Assembly: GCA_905479925.1 (NCBI GenBank)
Contig: CAJQOL010000036.1
Span: forward strand, 1-44,696
DNA from: an uncultured Kangiellaceae bacterium
GTDB taxonomy: Bacteria; Pseudomonadota; Gammaproteobacteria; Enterobacterales; Kangiellaceae
DNA: 44,696 nucleotides
Direction of reading: 5' to 3'
The notes below the pieces were generated by a model. That model did not search any database and was not told where the DNA came from. It saw only the letters and a program-made list of their open reading frames with translations. The translations under genes were made by a program, and so were the position numbers. Shown here piece after piece: positions 36,319-44,696 of the stretch; positions within the stretch are counted from its first letter, which is position 1, and each line of letters begins with the position of its first letter.

Positions 36319-36630
36319 ATGAAAATTATAAGAGCTCATGAATTCAAACCAAATAACGCGTGGGACTCCCTTCCAATAGCGAACATGAATGGCATTACTT
36401 CCAAATTACATTGGACCGACACTCCCTACCATTGGCACGTCAATGACGGCGAAGAGGTATTTGTAGTACTGGAAGGACAAGTCGAGATGTTTTATCGAAC
36501 GAACAAAAAAGAGTACTCAGAAACACTGAATACAGGCGACATTTTTTTCGCCTCAATAGGTACTGAACACGTTGCGCACCCTGTTGGCGAAGCACGCATA
36601 TTAGTTATTGAAAAAGAAGGAAGCGTTTAG
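36319..36630 (+). CDS. Small cupin-domain protein
   Basis: 103 residues from ATG 36319, which has GAGG about 10 bases upstream. A longer reading from 36262 is less likely. One cupin fold is visible: YHWHVNDGEEVFVVLEGQ gives metal ligands His38, His40 and Glu45-46, and the second motif IGTEHVAHPVG gives His84. Such single-domain cupins bind a metal and may act as isomerases, dioxygenases or sugar-binding proteins. The reaction cannot be named. The dienelactone hydrolase gene follows 90 bases later on the same strand. Confidence 0.82.
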   Translation: MKIIRAHEFKPNNAWDSLPIANMNGITSKLHWTDTPYHWHVNDGEEVFVVLEGQVEMFYRTNKKEYSETLNTGDIFFASIGTEHVAHPVGEARILVIEKEGSV

Positions 36631-36720
36631 TTATTGATAGCCAACAAATCCTAATTTATTGGGAAATTTTCTTTAAAAGAGCCCGATAACTACTTTAAAT
36701 AGACCAAAGGAGCTAAGACG

Positions 36721-37611
36721 ATGGAACACAATCAATCGACAGCAATACCACAAGAAGCCTTCGACTGGTATGACGAATACGCCCATGGAGGCATGGATAG
36801 AAGAACCTTTCTAAGGAAATTGGGTTCACTCACTGCGGTAGGCCTTTCTATGAGTGTTTTAACGAGTGCATTATTGCCAAACTATGCCATCGCCCAACAA
36901 GTGTCATTTAATGACCCTGATATAATAGCAACCTATGAAACGTTTGATTCTCCACTAGGCTACGGAACAGGCCAAGGGTATTTGGTCGCCCCAAAAAGCA
37001 TTGTCAAGAAAACGCCCACTATTTTGGTCATTCACGAAAACAGAGGACTCAATCCATACATCAAAGATGTCGCTCGTCGACTTGCAAAGAAAGGGTTTAT
37101 CGCCTTTGCCCCAGATGCTCTTTATTCCTTGGGCGGGTATCCCGGAAACGACGACCAAGGCCGCTCCATGCAAAGAAGCTTAGATCGTTCGAAAATTCAA
37201 AATGATTTTGTCGCAGCTGCTAAATATTTAAACGATCATCCGTTGAGCAATGGCAAGCTAGGTGCCGTTGGATTTTGTTTTGGAGGTTATATTGTCAATT
37301 ACCTAGCGGCGATTGATTCTAGTTTAATAGACGCAGGAGTACCTTTCTATGGCACTCCCGCTGCAAAAGAGCTTAGAAAAAACATTAAAGCGCCATTAAT
37401 GGTGCAACTGGGTGAACTCGACAAGCGAGTAAATAAAAGCTGGCCTGAATATGAAGCGGATCTGAAGAATTTTGATGTTCCCTATACAATGCACCTCTAC
37501 AAGAATGCCAAGCACGGTTTTCACAACGACTCGACGGCTCGCTACGATAAAGAAAATGCTGAGCTTGCTTGGGAGCGAACGCTTAAGTTTTTCTCAGAAA
37601 AATTAAGCTAA
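36721..37611 (+). CDS. Dienelactone-hydrolase-family protein with Tat signal
   Basis: 296 residues. The N-terminus has a twin-arginine signal (DRRTFLRKLGS, Arg27-Arg28) with a hydrophobic stretch and likely cleavage near AIAQ, so the folded enzyme should go to the periplasm. The alpha/beta-hydrolase part has the family's cysteine nucleophile in GFCFGG (Cys186), Asp234 and His265 (KHGFH), and the conserved HENRGLN. Dienelactone hydrolases open lactone rings in chloroaromatic breakdown, but many members have other ester substrates and no catabolic genes are adjacent. AAAGGAG lies before the ATG. The stop is 40 bases from the convergent dusA stop. Confidence 0.9.
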   Translation: MEHNQSTAIPQEAFDWYDEYAHGGMDRRTFLRKLGSLTAVGLSMSVLTSALLPNYAIAQQVSFNDPDIIATYETFDSPLGYGTGQGYLVAPKSIVKKTPTILVIHENRGLNPYIKDVARRLAKKGFIAFAPDALYSLGGYPGNDDQGRSMQRSLDRSKIQNDFVAAAKYLNDHPLSNGKLGAVGFCFGGYIVNYLAAIDSSLIDAGVPFYGTPAAKELRKNIKAPLMVQLGELDKRVNKSWPEYEADLKNFDVPYTMHLYKNAKHGFHNDSTARYDKENAELAWERTLKFFSEKLS

Positions 37612-37651
37612 TCTCTGGATTGCTAAATTAGGGGATAAGGCCGACGTTTAA

Positions 37652-38641
37652 CTAGCTGACAAGCTTCAATGCGTCCGTAAGTACATTAATCTGTGCGTTT
37701 GGCTTAGTCACTTGTTCACTTAAGTGCCTTCGCCACATTTTTCCGTTAGGTTGGGCATGAAATAACCCAAGAATGTGTCGAGTTATGTGTTGCAGCTTTC
37801 CACCGGATGCTAAGTGAGACTCAACATAAGGTATCAAACGTTCGATGACGTCAATTCTTGTTGGCTTTGTTTCTTCACTGCCAAACAATTTAGAATCTGC
37901 CTCAGCAAGAATATAAGGGTTACCGTAGGCCTCGCGCCCAATCATTACCCCGTCAACTTGTTTTAAATGGGACAAAGACTCTTCAATTGATTTTATTCCA
38001 CCATTAATCACGATCTCCAACTCTTTATAGTCTCGCTTCAAACGATAAACCAACGGATAGTTGAGTGGTGGAATTTCACGGTTTTGCTTTGGGCTTAAAC
38101 CAGACAAAATTGCCTTTCGTGCGTGAACTGTAAAACTGTCGCAGCCCGACTGTGCAACGATTTTGACGAAATTAGAGCAATGCTCGTAGGAATCCATATC
38201 ATCGATTCCTATGCGATGTTTTACCGTTACGGGTAAAGACGTCGCTTTTTTCATGGCTCCAACGCAATCAGATACTAGTTCAGGTTCCGCCATAAGGCAG
38301 GCACCGATTCGACCCGATTGAACTCGGTCAGAAGGACATCCGACATTAAGGTTTATTTCGTCATATCCATAATCTTCACCGATTTTGGCGCACACTGCCA
38401 AATCTTCTGGGGAACAGCCTCCGAGCTGAAGAGCGATTGGATTTTCACTTGGGTCAAACCCAAGTAGCTTTTCCCTATCACCATTTATAACAGCGGCAGA
38501 CGTGACCATCTCGGTATATAACAAAGTATGTTTTGATATCAACCGAAGGAAATAACGTGCATGTCTATCAGTCCAATCCATCATAGGGGCAACGGATAAT
38601 TTTCTGTTGACAGTCTTTGTTTGGACCAATTCGAATACCAT
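37652..38641 (-). CDS. dusA: tRNA-dihydrouridine(20/20a) synthase DusA
   Basis: 329 residues, full length. It reduces uridine 20 and 20a in the tRNA D-loop using NADPH and FMN. SVAPMMDWTDRHARYF, the catalytic Cys102 in NLNVGCPSDRVQSGRIGACLM (split reading), TVKHRIGID and INGGIKS are all typical. The DusA-specific stretch SGLSPKQNREIPPL is present. It is monocistronic between convergent and upstream intergenic regions. Confidence 0.96.
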   Translation of the reverse strand: MVFELVQTKTVNRKLSVAPMMDWTDRHARYFLRLISKHTLLYTEMVTSAAVINGDREKLLGFDPSENPIALQLGGCSPEDLAVCAKIGEDYGYDEINLNVGCPSDRVQSGRIGACLMAEPELVSDCVGAMKKATSLPVTVKHRIGIDDMDSYEHCSNFVKIVAQSGCDSFTVHARKAILSGLSPKQNREIPPLNYPLVYRLKRDYKELEIVINGGIKSIEESLSHLKQVDGVMIGREAYGNPYILAEADSKLFGSEETKPTRIDVIERLIPYVESHLASGGKLQHITRHILGLFHAQPNGKMWRRHLSEQVTKPNAQINVLTDALKLVS

Positions 38642-38756
38642 GCGTGGTAAGGTTTAGGGGCACGAATTATATAACAGTTTCGCTGATTGGTGAATCAGTT
38701 GAATCTAACGCATCGCGCTATTTTCAATCACCACTAACGGAAGTTAGCGAGCTGAA

Positions 38757-38790
38757 ATAAAAAACGCCATCAACAAAGTTGATAGCGTTT
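38757..38790 (-). terminator. Terminator of the chemoreceptor gene
   Basis: The stem AAACGC-c-ATCAAC / GTTGAT-a-GCGTTT (38762-38774 and 38778-38790) has one mismatch and an AAA loop. The A-run on the left gives the T-tail on the minus strand, 26 bases after the stop codon. Confidence 0.85.
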
Positions 38791-38815
38791 AAATAGTAGC
38801 TATAAATTCTGGCAA

Positions 38816-40819
38816 TTAAAACTGAAAACGCCCCACTAAATGTTGCAAGTTTTCAGCAAGGGTAGCCATTTCCTGACTAGCAGACAAGTTTTCACTCGCA
38901 CCTTGAGCGGTTTGATCCGCCGCCTGAGAAATCGAAAGAACGTTCTCATGCATCTCTCTAGACACCGAACTTTGCTCGTCAGCAGCACTCGCGATATGAC
39001 TACTCATATCATTGATAATACTGACGGCTTCGGTGATTTTAATCAACGACTCGCCAGCTTTGGCAGTTTCATTGACACTACTTTGCGCTTCTTGTGTACT
39101 GGTCTTCATAACTTTTACAGCCTCTTGCGTTCCTGACTGTAACCGTTCTATCATTTCTTGAATTTCGGAAGTAGACTCTTGAGTTTTACTTGCCAAGGTT
39201 CTTACCTCGTCCGCAACAACAGCGAATCCTCGCCCTTGTTCGCCTGCACGAGCGGCCTCAATTGCAGCATTAAGTGCCAGTAAGTTTGTTTGGTCAGCAA
39301 TACCTCTGATTACATCAAGTACTGTTCCAATATTCGTGCTGTATTGGTCTAGCTTATCAATAACGTGGGCGGCCTTTTTTATCTCATCCGCTAAGCCATC
39401 AATTGTTCCGATATTATTCTGAACGATTTTCTGGCCGGCATTGGCCTCACTATCGGCATTAGAAACTTCTTTAGAGGTATTCCTAGCGCTAGTCGCTACT
39501 TCATCAACCGTTGCTGCCATTTCAGTCATTGCAGTCGCCATCATATCCGTCTGCTCTTTCTGCTTATTGATATTTTCATGGCTTCGACTAGAGATTGCCG
39601 AGGTTTCTTCTGCAGCAGCTGAAAGCTGTTGTGAACTGGAAGAAATTTCATTCAACATACTACTTAACTGGTTAATTAATTCATTAAACCCTTCCGACAG
39701 CTTTCCAATTTCATCTTGACTATGAACGACAACATTTTCCCTCAGATCACCATCAGATACTTTGGACATAACCCTAAGCATTTCAGCTAACGGATTTCTG
39801 ATACTTCTTAATACCCAACCGTTAATTACAATTGCAACAACAATTGCAATCAGTGCAAATATAATAATTAGTGTGCGACTTGAGCTCACGTTATCATTTG
39901 CTTCAGACTTGATCTGCTCATTTAACGAATTAACGGCGTTTGAAACTTTCTCAAGGTTGGTCAAAACTTCAGTGACAATTTTGCCGGATTCAACTAACTG
40001 CTCTTTCGCTCTATCACGCGCTTGCAATTGAGAACGTTTAATTTCTAATAAACCACTTGATCCAGAAACCATTGCTCTAAAACCTTCTACAGCGTCGGCA
40101 ATATCACTCGCATATTCGCTATCTTGAACACTTGCATTAGCTGCGACAGAGTCATAACGCCTATTAAACTCAACAAGCAGTGAATTAATATCGTCAATTG
40201 CGACCTGTACTTGAGAAACCTCTACAATGGCTAAAGCGTCGGTCACCGTAATCGTTGATTCTTCAACCATACTCATCAACGAGCCTAAATTTGAAGATAC
40301 TGAATTATTAGAAATTTCGTCATCAAGGTCTGAGAACATAGAGCCAAGTTCATCGGCTAAATCCTCGAAATCCCCGCGACTAGAGCTCAAATCGTCAACA
40401 AAGCTCAAATTAGCGCGATGCGACTCAAATGATTTTGGAACGATTTCTAAGTAATTTTTCAGGCTTTTCTGACTGGAGGACAAAGGCGCGGATATATCCG
40501 GAAAATCTTCTGCTAACTCGGACAATCTTTGACTTGCTGAACGGTTAGTTTTAACCAACGATTGATATAAGTTTTCATGCTTACCTAACTGAGAGGAATC
40601 GAGTGTCTGATGGAAAAAATTCACTTCAGCCGCAGATTGTAGCAACGATTGAACCACAGCCCCCTGCTCAACAAGCATTGGAGTCGATTGCTCCGTTACG
40701 CTCTCAAGTCCACCTTTGATGTTACTTACCCCTGACAGGCTAGTAAATACCAACAGTGCTAATAGAAAAATAACTAACCCTGCTCCACCAGCAATCCTAG
40801 CAGTTACGGTTAAATTCAT
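38816..40819 (-). CDS. Methyl-accepting chemotaxis protein
   Basis: 667 residues from ATG 40819, with TGAGG six bases upstream. TTG 40831 is an alternative. TM1 is at about 8-30, a long helical periplasmic ligand domain (30-315) resembles the four-helix-bundle type, TM2 is near 318-338, a HAMP domain follows, and the signalling hairpin has [40 protein letters not shown] (standard core, split reading). It detects an unknown stimulus and controls CheA. No other che gene is present. It has a strong terminator of its own. Confidence 0.95.
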   Translation of the reverse strand: MNLTVTARIAGGAGLVIFLLALLVFTSLSGVSNIKGGLESVTEQSTPMLVEQGAVVQSLLQSAAEVNFFHQTLDSSQLGKHENLYQSLVKTNRSASQRLSELAEDFPDISAPLSSSQKSLKNYLEIVPKSFESHRANLSFVDDLSSSRGDFEDLADELGSMFSDLDDEISNNSVSSNLGSLMSMVEESTITVTDALAIVEVSQVQVAIDDINSLLVEFNRRYDSVAANASVQDSEYASDIADAVEGFRAMVSGSSGLLEIKRSQLQARDRAKEQLVESGKIVTEVLTNLEKVSNAVNSLNEQIKSEANDNVSSSRTLIIIFALIAIVVAIVINGWVLRSIRNPLAEMLRVMSKVSDGDLRENVVVHSQDEIGKLSEGFNELINQLSSMLNEISSSSQQLSAAAEETSAISSRSHENINKQKEQTDMMATAMTEMAATVDEVATSARNTSKEVSNADSEANAGQKIVQNNIGTIDGLADEIKKAAHVIDKLDQYSTNIGTVLDVIRGIADQTNLLALNAAIEAARAGEQGRGFAVVADEVRTLASKTQESTSEIQEMIERLQSGTQEAVKVMKTSTQEAQSSVNETAKAGESLIKITEAVSIINDMSSHIASAADEQSSVSREMHENVLSISQAADQTAQGASENLSASQEMATLAENLQHLVGRFQF

Positions 40820-41126
40820 AGTTGACCTCAATTATTTTACTGGGACGTTATTTTCTACTAAACGCCGCCGTTCATGATTTCTTTGTAATTTAGATAAAGC
40901 ATAGACAAGATCACAAGAAAATGCCTAATTTAATTTAAATCAGTAGTTTAGATAGTATCTCAGTAAGATTGTGAGGCTAATATGAATGTTAATGGGTGAA
41001 ATTTTTGGGCTGTAACCTCATTAAAGCTGCAATAGAAAGTTAACCGATTGAGCCTGCGCAGTACTTGCACTGTTAGGACCGTTAGTTGGTAATGAGCTAG
41101 TAGGTAATGAATTAGTAGGTAACGAG
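40820..41126. other. Intergenic region, yjbQ / chemoreceptor gene
   Basis: 307 bases without a supported gene. It contains the chemoreceptor promoter (no clear sigma-28 site found) and, at its right end, the 15-base tandem repeats that follow the yjbQ stop codon. Confidence 0.5.
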
Positions 41127-41129
41127 TTA
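41082..41129. repeat. 15-base tandem repeat with in-frame stop codons after yjbQ
   Basis: Three units of about TTAGTAGGTAATGAG occur at 41082, 41097 and 41112, with the start of a fourth at 41127. On the minus strand each begins a stop codon in the yjbQ frame (TAA, TAA, TAG, TAA), separated by four codons each. Confidence 0.9.
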
Positions 41130-41552
41130 GTCGTTTTGCCCGTGAATAGTGGCTATTAAGGTTCGTGAGGAGGCGCTATTTCGGTGCTCACATAAATAAA
41201 TCCCTTGCCAGCACCCCATATTCAATCTGCCTGCGGTAATCGGAATCGTTAAACTATTGCCAATTGTCACCGATTTGATATGGGCAGGCATATCATCCGA
41301 ACCTTCGTAATCATGCTGATAATAACTCTGATTCTCCGGCACAAAATGATTGAAATGCCTCTCTAAATCCGATCTTACGGTTGGATCTGCGTTTTCATTA
41401 ATCGATATAGAAGCCGAGGTATGCTGAATAAACAAATGCAATAGCCCACATTGCACATGACCCATTTTGGATAACTGAGCGACAATTTCGTCAGTTACTA
41501 AATGAAAGCCTCTTGGGCGTGGTTTCAAAATTAATTTGGCTTGTGTCCACAT
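41127..41552 (-). CDS. yjbQ: YjbQ family protein (UPF0047)
   Basis: 141 residues, the normal size. The family is a small beta-rich fold; the E. coli member has weak thiamine-phosphate synthase activity in vitro and its true role is open. HTSASISINENADPTVRSDLERHFNH and MGCWQGIYLCEHR are the conserved blocks. It lies 11 bases after dnaB on the same strand and is probably cotranscribed with it. The stop codon opens a tandem repeat of stop codons. Confidence 0.92.
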   Translation of the reverse strand: MWTQAKLILKPRPRGFHLVTDEIVAQLSKMGHVQCGLLHLFIQHTSASISINENADPTVRSDLERHFNHFVPENQSYYQHDYEGSDDMPAHIKSVTIGNSLTIPITAGRLNMGCWQGIYLCEHRNSASSRTLIATIHGQND

Positions 41553-41563
41553 AAGTCTATTGG

Positions 41564-42937
41564 TTAGTACTCATCATCATAGGCCGGCGTATAATTAACA
41601 AATCGATTATAGTGACCCTGAAATGCAACGTTAACCGTACCAATTGGGCCATTTCTCTGCTTACCGATGATAATCTCAGCGATACCTTTACGTTCCGACT
41701 CAGGATTGTAAACTTCGTCTCGGTAGATAAAACAGATTAAATCAGCGTCTTGCTCAATTGCGCCCGATTCACGTAAATCTGACATAACTGGACGTCTATC
41801 AGCTCTTTGCTCTAACGAGCGGTTAAGCTGGCTTAATGCAATAACCGGGCAATTAAGCTCTTTTGCTAAAGCTTTTAAAGAACGAGAAATTTCTGAGACT
41901 TCTTGGGTTCTGTTTTCGCCCATACCTGGGACTCGCATTAACTGCAGATAATCTATCAGAACCATACCAATATCACCTTGCTCTCTAACGAGGCGTCTTG
42001 CACGACTCCTCACTTCCGTAGGTGATAAACCGGCGGAATCATCTATAAACAATTTACAATTGTTCTTAAGGATATTACTCGCTACCGAAAGATTATCCCA
42101 ATCCCTATCGTCTAGCGCTCCGGTTCTTAATCGAGTTGCGTCAATGCCGCCTATCGAAGCGAAAGAGCGCATCAATAGCGATTGAGATGGCATTTCCATA
42201 CTGTACACAAGAACCGGTTTACCACCATGAATTGCGGCATGTTCAGCCATATTCATCGCTACCGTAGTTTTACCCATCGATGGTCTACCGGCAACAATAA
42301 CGAGATCTGCAGGTTGAAGACCGGAAGTCATATCATCAAAATCTTTAAATCCTGTCGCTTGGCCAGTAATTCCGCCCTGCGATTTTTGAATTTCTTCTAA
42401 GCGATCAAGTGCTCTTGGCAAAATATGACTAACGGACTCAGGCCCCCCAGTCGTTTGTGACTCTCGGGACTCCGCGATTTTAAACACTTTAGTCTCTGCG
42501 AGATCCAAAAGTTCGTCAGGTGAACGTCCTTTCGGCTCGTACGCTGCATCAGCTATCTCGTTAGCAACGCCAATCAACGACCGTAAAACTGACCGCTCTT
42601 TAACAATGTCTGCATAGGCCGCAATATTGGATGCGCTCGGCGTATTCTTAGCAAGGTCTGCGATGTATGCTAAGCCGCCAATTTCATCAGCTTCACCTTC
42701 TTGCTCTAAAAACTCAAATAAAGTGACAACGTCCATCGGACGGGTATTTTCAGCAAGATAAGCAAGTGCTTTAAATATCAATCGATGGTCATTTCTGTAG
42801 AAGTCTTCAGCGACTACTTTTTCGGAGATCTTTTCCCATGCTTCATTATCTAAGATCAATCCACCTAGCACTGACTGCTCGGCCTCCAGTGAATTTGGCG
42901 GCATTTTTATACTATTTATTTGTCTATCTTCTATCAT
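41564..42937 (-). CDS. dnaB: Replicative DNA helicase DnaB
   Basis: 457 residues, full length. The N-terminal domain has PPNSLEAEQSVLGGLILDN; the RecA-like domain has Walker A GRPSMGKTT at 217-225, SMEMPSQSL, and Walker B MVLIDYLQLM, then ALSQLNRSLEQR. It is the hexameric helicase at the replication fork. It follows rplI by 150 bases with a terminator between them, an arrangement common in gammaproteobacteria. No intein is present. Confidence 0.98.
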   Translation of the reverse strand: MIEDRQINSIKMPPNSLEAEQSVLGGLILDNEAWEKISEKVVAEDFYRNDHRLIFKALAYLAENTRPMDVVTLFEFLEQEGEADEIGGLAYIADLAKNTPSASNIAAYADIVKERSVLRSLIGVANEIADAAYEPKGRSPDELLDLAETKVFKIAESRESQTTGGPESVSHILPRALDRLEEIQKSQGGITGQATGFKDFDDMTSGLQPADLVIVAGRPSMGKTTVAMNMAEHAAIHGGKPVLVYSMEMPSQSLLMRSFASIGGIDATRLRTGALDDRDWDNLSVASNILKNNCKLFIDDSAGLSPTEVRSRARRLVREQGDIGMVLIDYLQLMRVPGMGENRTQEVSEISRSLKALAKELNCPVIALSQLNRSLEQRADRRPVMSDLRESGAIEQDADLICFIYRDEVYNPESERKGIAEIIIGKQRNGPIGTVNVAFQGHYNRFVNYTPAYDDEY

Positions 42938-42990
42938 GCTCGTGGGATCTGCTATTGACGACTAGTGAATTACATTGTGTATTAGAAAGC

Positions 42991-43028
42991 AAAAAAAAAC
43001 ACCTAAAGCAACTATGCTCGAGGTGTTT
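42991..43028 (-). terminator. Terminator of the rpsF-rpsR-rplI operon
   Basis: The stem AAACACCT / AGGTGTTT (42997-43004 and 43021-43028) has a 16-base loop containing a small GCA/TGC inner pair. The A-run at 42991-42999 gives the T-tail on the minus strand, about 60 bases after the rplI stop codon. Confidence 0.88.
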
Positions 43029-43087
43029 CATTCTGTCACTTGAAGAACTTGAAAGCAATGTCTCAAGTCATTAATCGATATAGTCGA

Positions 43088-43540
43088 TTACTCTTCTTCA
43101 GCAACAATGGTAAGTTTTAGAGTTGCATTTACATCTGAATGTAAATGAATTTCAACTTCATACTCACCAGTATTTCTTAATGCGCCGTTTGGAAGACGAA
43201 CTTCGTGCTTCTCAACAGCAACGCCTGCAGCAGAAACAGCCTCAGCGATGTCTTTAGTTCCAACAGAACCAAAAAGCTTGCCTTCGTCGCCACTGTGAGC
43301 GCCGATAGTAACTGTTAACTCAGCAATTTGAGTAGCTCTAGCGTTAGCAGCAGCTAAAATTTCAGCCGCTTTCGCTTCTAATTCAGCTCTACGAGCTTCA
43401 AATTTTTCTACGTTATCTTTTGTCGCTGGTACTGCTTTACCTTTTGGCAACAAAAAATTACGACCGTATCCATTTGCTACCGAAACACTATCGCCCAGCT
43501 CGCCCAGATTACGGATATTTTCAAGTAGAATGACTTGCAT
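43088..43540 (-). CDS. rplI: Large ribosomal subunit protein bL9
   Basis: 150 residues, the standard size. [36 protein letters not shown] is the typical N-terminal domain (split reading), followed by a long connecting helix and the C-terminal RNA-binding domain. It binds 23S rRNA and helps to keep the frame. It is the last gene of rpsF-rpsR-rplI, 29 bases after rpsR. Confidence 0.98.
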   Translation of the reverse strand: MQVILLENIRNLGELGDSVSVANGYGRNFLLPKGKAVPATKDNVEKFEARRAELEAKAAEILAAANARATQIAELTVTIGAHSGDEGKLFGSVGTKDIAEAVSAAGVAVEKHEVRLPNGALRNTGEYEVEIHLHSDVNATLKLTIVAEEE

Positions 43541-43569
43541 TAGTCTATCCCCTATTCGTTAATCGATGC

Positions 43570-43797
43570 TTATTTATGAGCGTCAGAATATGGCAATAAA
43601 GCCAAGAAACGCGCTCGTTTAACCGCTGTTGACAGCTGGCGTTGGTATTTTGCTCGAGTACCGGTGATACGGCTAGGAACAATTTTACCAGTTTCAGTGA
43701 TATAGCTCTTTAAAGTTGCTAGATCTTTATAATCTATTTCCGTTACACCTTCAGCAGTGAAACGACAATATTTACGACGTCTAAAAAATCGAGACAT
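43570..43797 (-). CDS. rpsR: Small ribosomal subunit protein bS18
   Basis: 75 residues from ATG 43797, the same length as in E. coli. GGAGGAATTGAAC precedes it, and the TTG at 43803 is less likely. [52 protein letters not shown] is nearly invariant across bacteria (read in parts). It pairs with bS6 on the 30S platform. Only 14 bases separate it from rpsF, so there is no priB gene between them as there is in E. coli. Confidence 0.98.
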   Translation of the reverse strand: MSRFFRRRKYCRFTAEGVTEIDYKDLATLKSYITETGKIVPSRITGTRAKYQRQLSTAVKRARFLALLPYSDAHK

Positions 43798-43811
43798 GTT
43801 CAATTCCTCCG

Positions 43812-44234
43812 TTATTCAGTTTCAGCTGCAGCTTCTTCTTTAGCAGCAGGTGCTGCTTCAGCTACAGGCTCTTCACGTTTCTTATCAGAAGAATCAAAAC
43901 GCTTAGCTGCTTCTTCTTTTGCTTTCGCTAATGGAGAAACTTCGGTTACAGGTCCTTTCATTTTGATAACTAGACTGCGTAAAACAGCATCGTTAAATTT
44001 GAAAAGGGTTTCTAACTCAGCAATAGCGTCGTACTCTGCTTCTACGTTTAGTAGAACATAGTGTGCTTTATGAGAGTTATTGATTGGGTATGCCAGTTGA
44101 CGACGGCCCCAGTCTTCGGTTCTGTGGATGGTACCAGCTGCGTCAGTAATTACAGCAGAATACCTTTCTATCATGCCAGACACCTGATCACTTTGATCAG
44201 GGTGCACTAGAAATACGATTTCATAGTGTCGCAT
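43812..44234 (-). CDS. rpsF: Small ribosomal subunit protein bS6
   Basis: 140 residues. [25 protein letters not shown], then [25 protein letters not shown], is the bS6 fold. The tail after residue 105 is rich in Ala, Glu and Lys ([20 protein letters not shown]), an extension seen in many gammaproteobacteria. It binds bS18 in the 30S platform. It is the first gene of the operon. CCGTGAGGAG just before the ATG includes the ribosome-binding site. Confidence 0.98.
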   Translation of the reverse strand: MRHYEIVFLVHPDQSDQVSGMIERYSAVITDAAGTIHRTEDWGRRQLAYPINNSHKAHYVLLNVEAEYDAIAELETLFKFNDAVLRSLVIKMKGPVTEVSPLAKAKEEAAKRFDSSDKKREEPVAEAAPAAKEEAAAETE

Positions 44235-44272
44235 TTAAAGCTCCTCACGGTTTCCAGTCACCTAAACACTTG
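44235..44272 (-). promoter_or_regulatory. Possible S6:S18-responsive leader of rpsF
   Basis: The leader just before rpsF reads GGTGACTGGAAACCGTGAGG, which allows a small GGT/ACC stem next to a CCG and overlaps the Shine-Dalgarno. A CCG element bound by the bS6-bS18 complex is known in rpsF leaders of many bacteria. The match here is by position and short motif only. Confidence 0.4.
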
Positions 44273-44416
44273 ATTTACAAGCCATTTAAATAACAAGGAG
44301 TTAAGTCAATTTGTATGTTTGATGTTACGCTTGAGAATAAAACAATTGAAGTCCAACCCCCAAGAGCGCGCGATTATACGGGGGCCGAACAAGAAAAGCA
44401 ATCAAAAAGATAGTGA

Positions 44417-44438
44417 TTACGCGGGATCGCGTTTTTTT
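44417..44438 (+). terminator. Weak hairpin with T-run near the end of the partial gene
   Basis: The short stem ACGCG / CGCGT (44419-44423 and 44428-44432) is followed by seven T on the plus strand. It overlaps the stop of the leftward partial gene, for which it would have no T-tail. The functional direction is unclear. Confidence 0.35.
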
Positions 44439-44696
44439 AGTTTGCGGCGACTAATTCTCCAGCATTACGCTGGTTAGGGATCCATACAAGCTGCATTTCA
44501 CTGTTTACAGGAGTTTGTTCTTTTCCATCAACAATCACTGTGGTTTTTACGGGATAGATACCTTGTGGCATACCTTTCGGAAGCTTAAACGTAAACTGAT
44601 TTTCAAATGAGCCACTAGCTTTAGTTTTGTCATTTACGGTTTTAACCAAACTCTTCAACTCTTTATCGGGGTCTTCATTATCAAAAATAGTAATTT
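44437..44696 (-). CDS. Unidentified protein, C-terminal fragment
   Basis: The frame stays open to the right edge, so this is the last 85 or so residues of a longer protein. The seen part has FTFKLPKGMPQGIYPVKTTVIVDGKEQTPVNSEMQLVWI, read as alternating beta strands, and no membrane helix. It resembles the last domain of some periplasmic or Ig-like proteins, but I cannot name a family. It is upstream of rpsF on the same strand, with about 200 bases between them. Confidence 0.5.
   Translation of the reverse strand, partial: ITIFDNEDPDKELKSLVKTVNDKTKASGSFENQFTFKLPKGMPQGIYPVKTTVIVDGKEQTPVNSEMQLVWIPNQRNAGELVAAN

Noticed and set aside
41082..41129. Short CRISPR-like array
   Set aside because: The units are contiguous, 15 bases long and without spacers, so this is a tandem repeat.

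Overview
The window looks like chromosomal DNA from a free-living, probably aquatic or marine gammaproteobacterium. The evidence is AT-rich intergenic DNA, the rpsF-rpsR-rplI-dnaB cluster, an mpl-ubiX pair, DusA, DUF2333, PspA/PspC and AmpG proteins of gammaproteobacterial type, and a pyrophosphate-linked energy set (PPi-type phosphofructokinase, membrane pyrophosphatase, soluble pyrophosphatase). A Kangiella/Aliikangiella-like member of the old Oceanospirillales would fit, but that is inference. I saw no insertion sequence, prophage, CRISPR array, rRNA or tRNA gene. It reads as a housekeeping and signalling region, not a genomic island.

Layout. 1-1340: the tail of an SGNH hydrolase and an exported alpha/beta-hydrolase-like protein. 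1344-3357: glutathione-dependent formaldehyde detoxification (frmA then fghA, minus strand). 3497-7370: a membrane-anchored CadC-like regulator with a PD40/TolB propeller, preceded by a PilU-type ATPase that carries an unusual C-terminal DUF4136-like domain. 7714-9200: a YajG-like lipoprotein and an outer-membrane beta-barrel. 9400-12038: an AmpG-type muropeptide permease (start codon problem) divergent from a PanE-like ketopantoate reductase. 12295-14531: a hybrid-like histidine kinase that has lost its phospho-acceptor histidine, convergent with a single-domain response regulator. 15007-20146: an RluA-family pseudouridine synthase, an exported protein with a GlyGly-CTERM-like tail, then the coupled run mpl-ubiX-yadG-yadH on the minus strand.

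20569-28573: an active-looking HD-GYP phosphodiesterase, PPi-phosphofructokinase, an orphan TonB-family protein, an Hpt protein fused to a worn HD-GYP-like domain, K+-dependent membrane pyrophosphatase, and soluble pyrophosphatase. 28796-33552: a TolB/TPR membrane protein and an ECF sigma / anti-sigma-like / DUF4097 operon. 33701-35919: DUF2333 and a minimal pspA-pspC envelope-stress pair. 36319-38641: cupin, Tat-exported dienelactone hydrolase, DusA. 38816-40819: a chemoreceptor. 41127-44234: rpsF-rpsR-rplI and dnaB-yjbQ. 44437-44696: the tail of an unidentified protein.

The points that most deserve follow-up are the PilU-DUF4136 fusion, the paired degenerate signalling proteins (a kinase with Asp at the His site, and an Hpt protein with a degraded HD-GYP domain), and the clustering of three enzymes that all draw on the same pyrophosphate pool. 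The window also has several short tandem repeats lying on or just beside gene ends.
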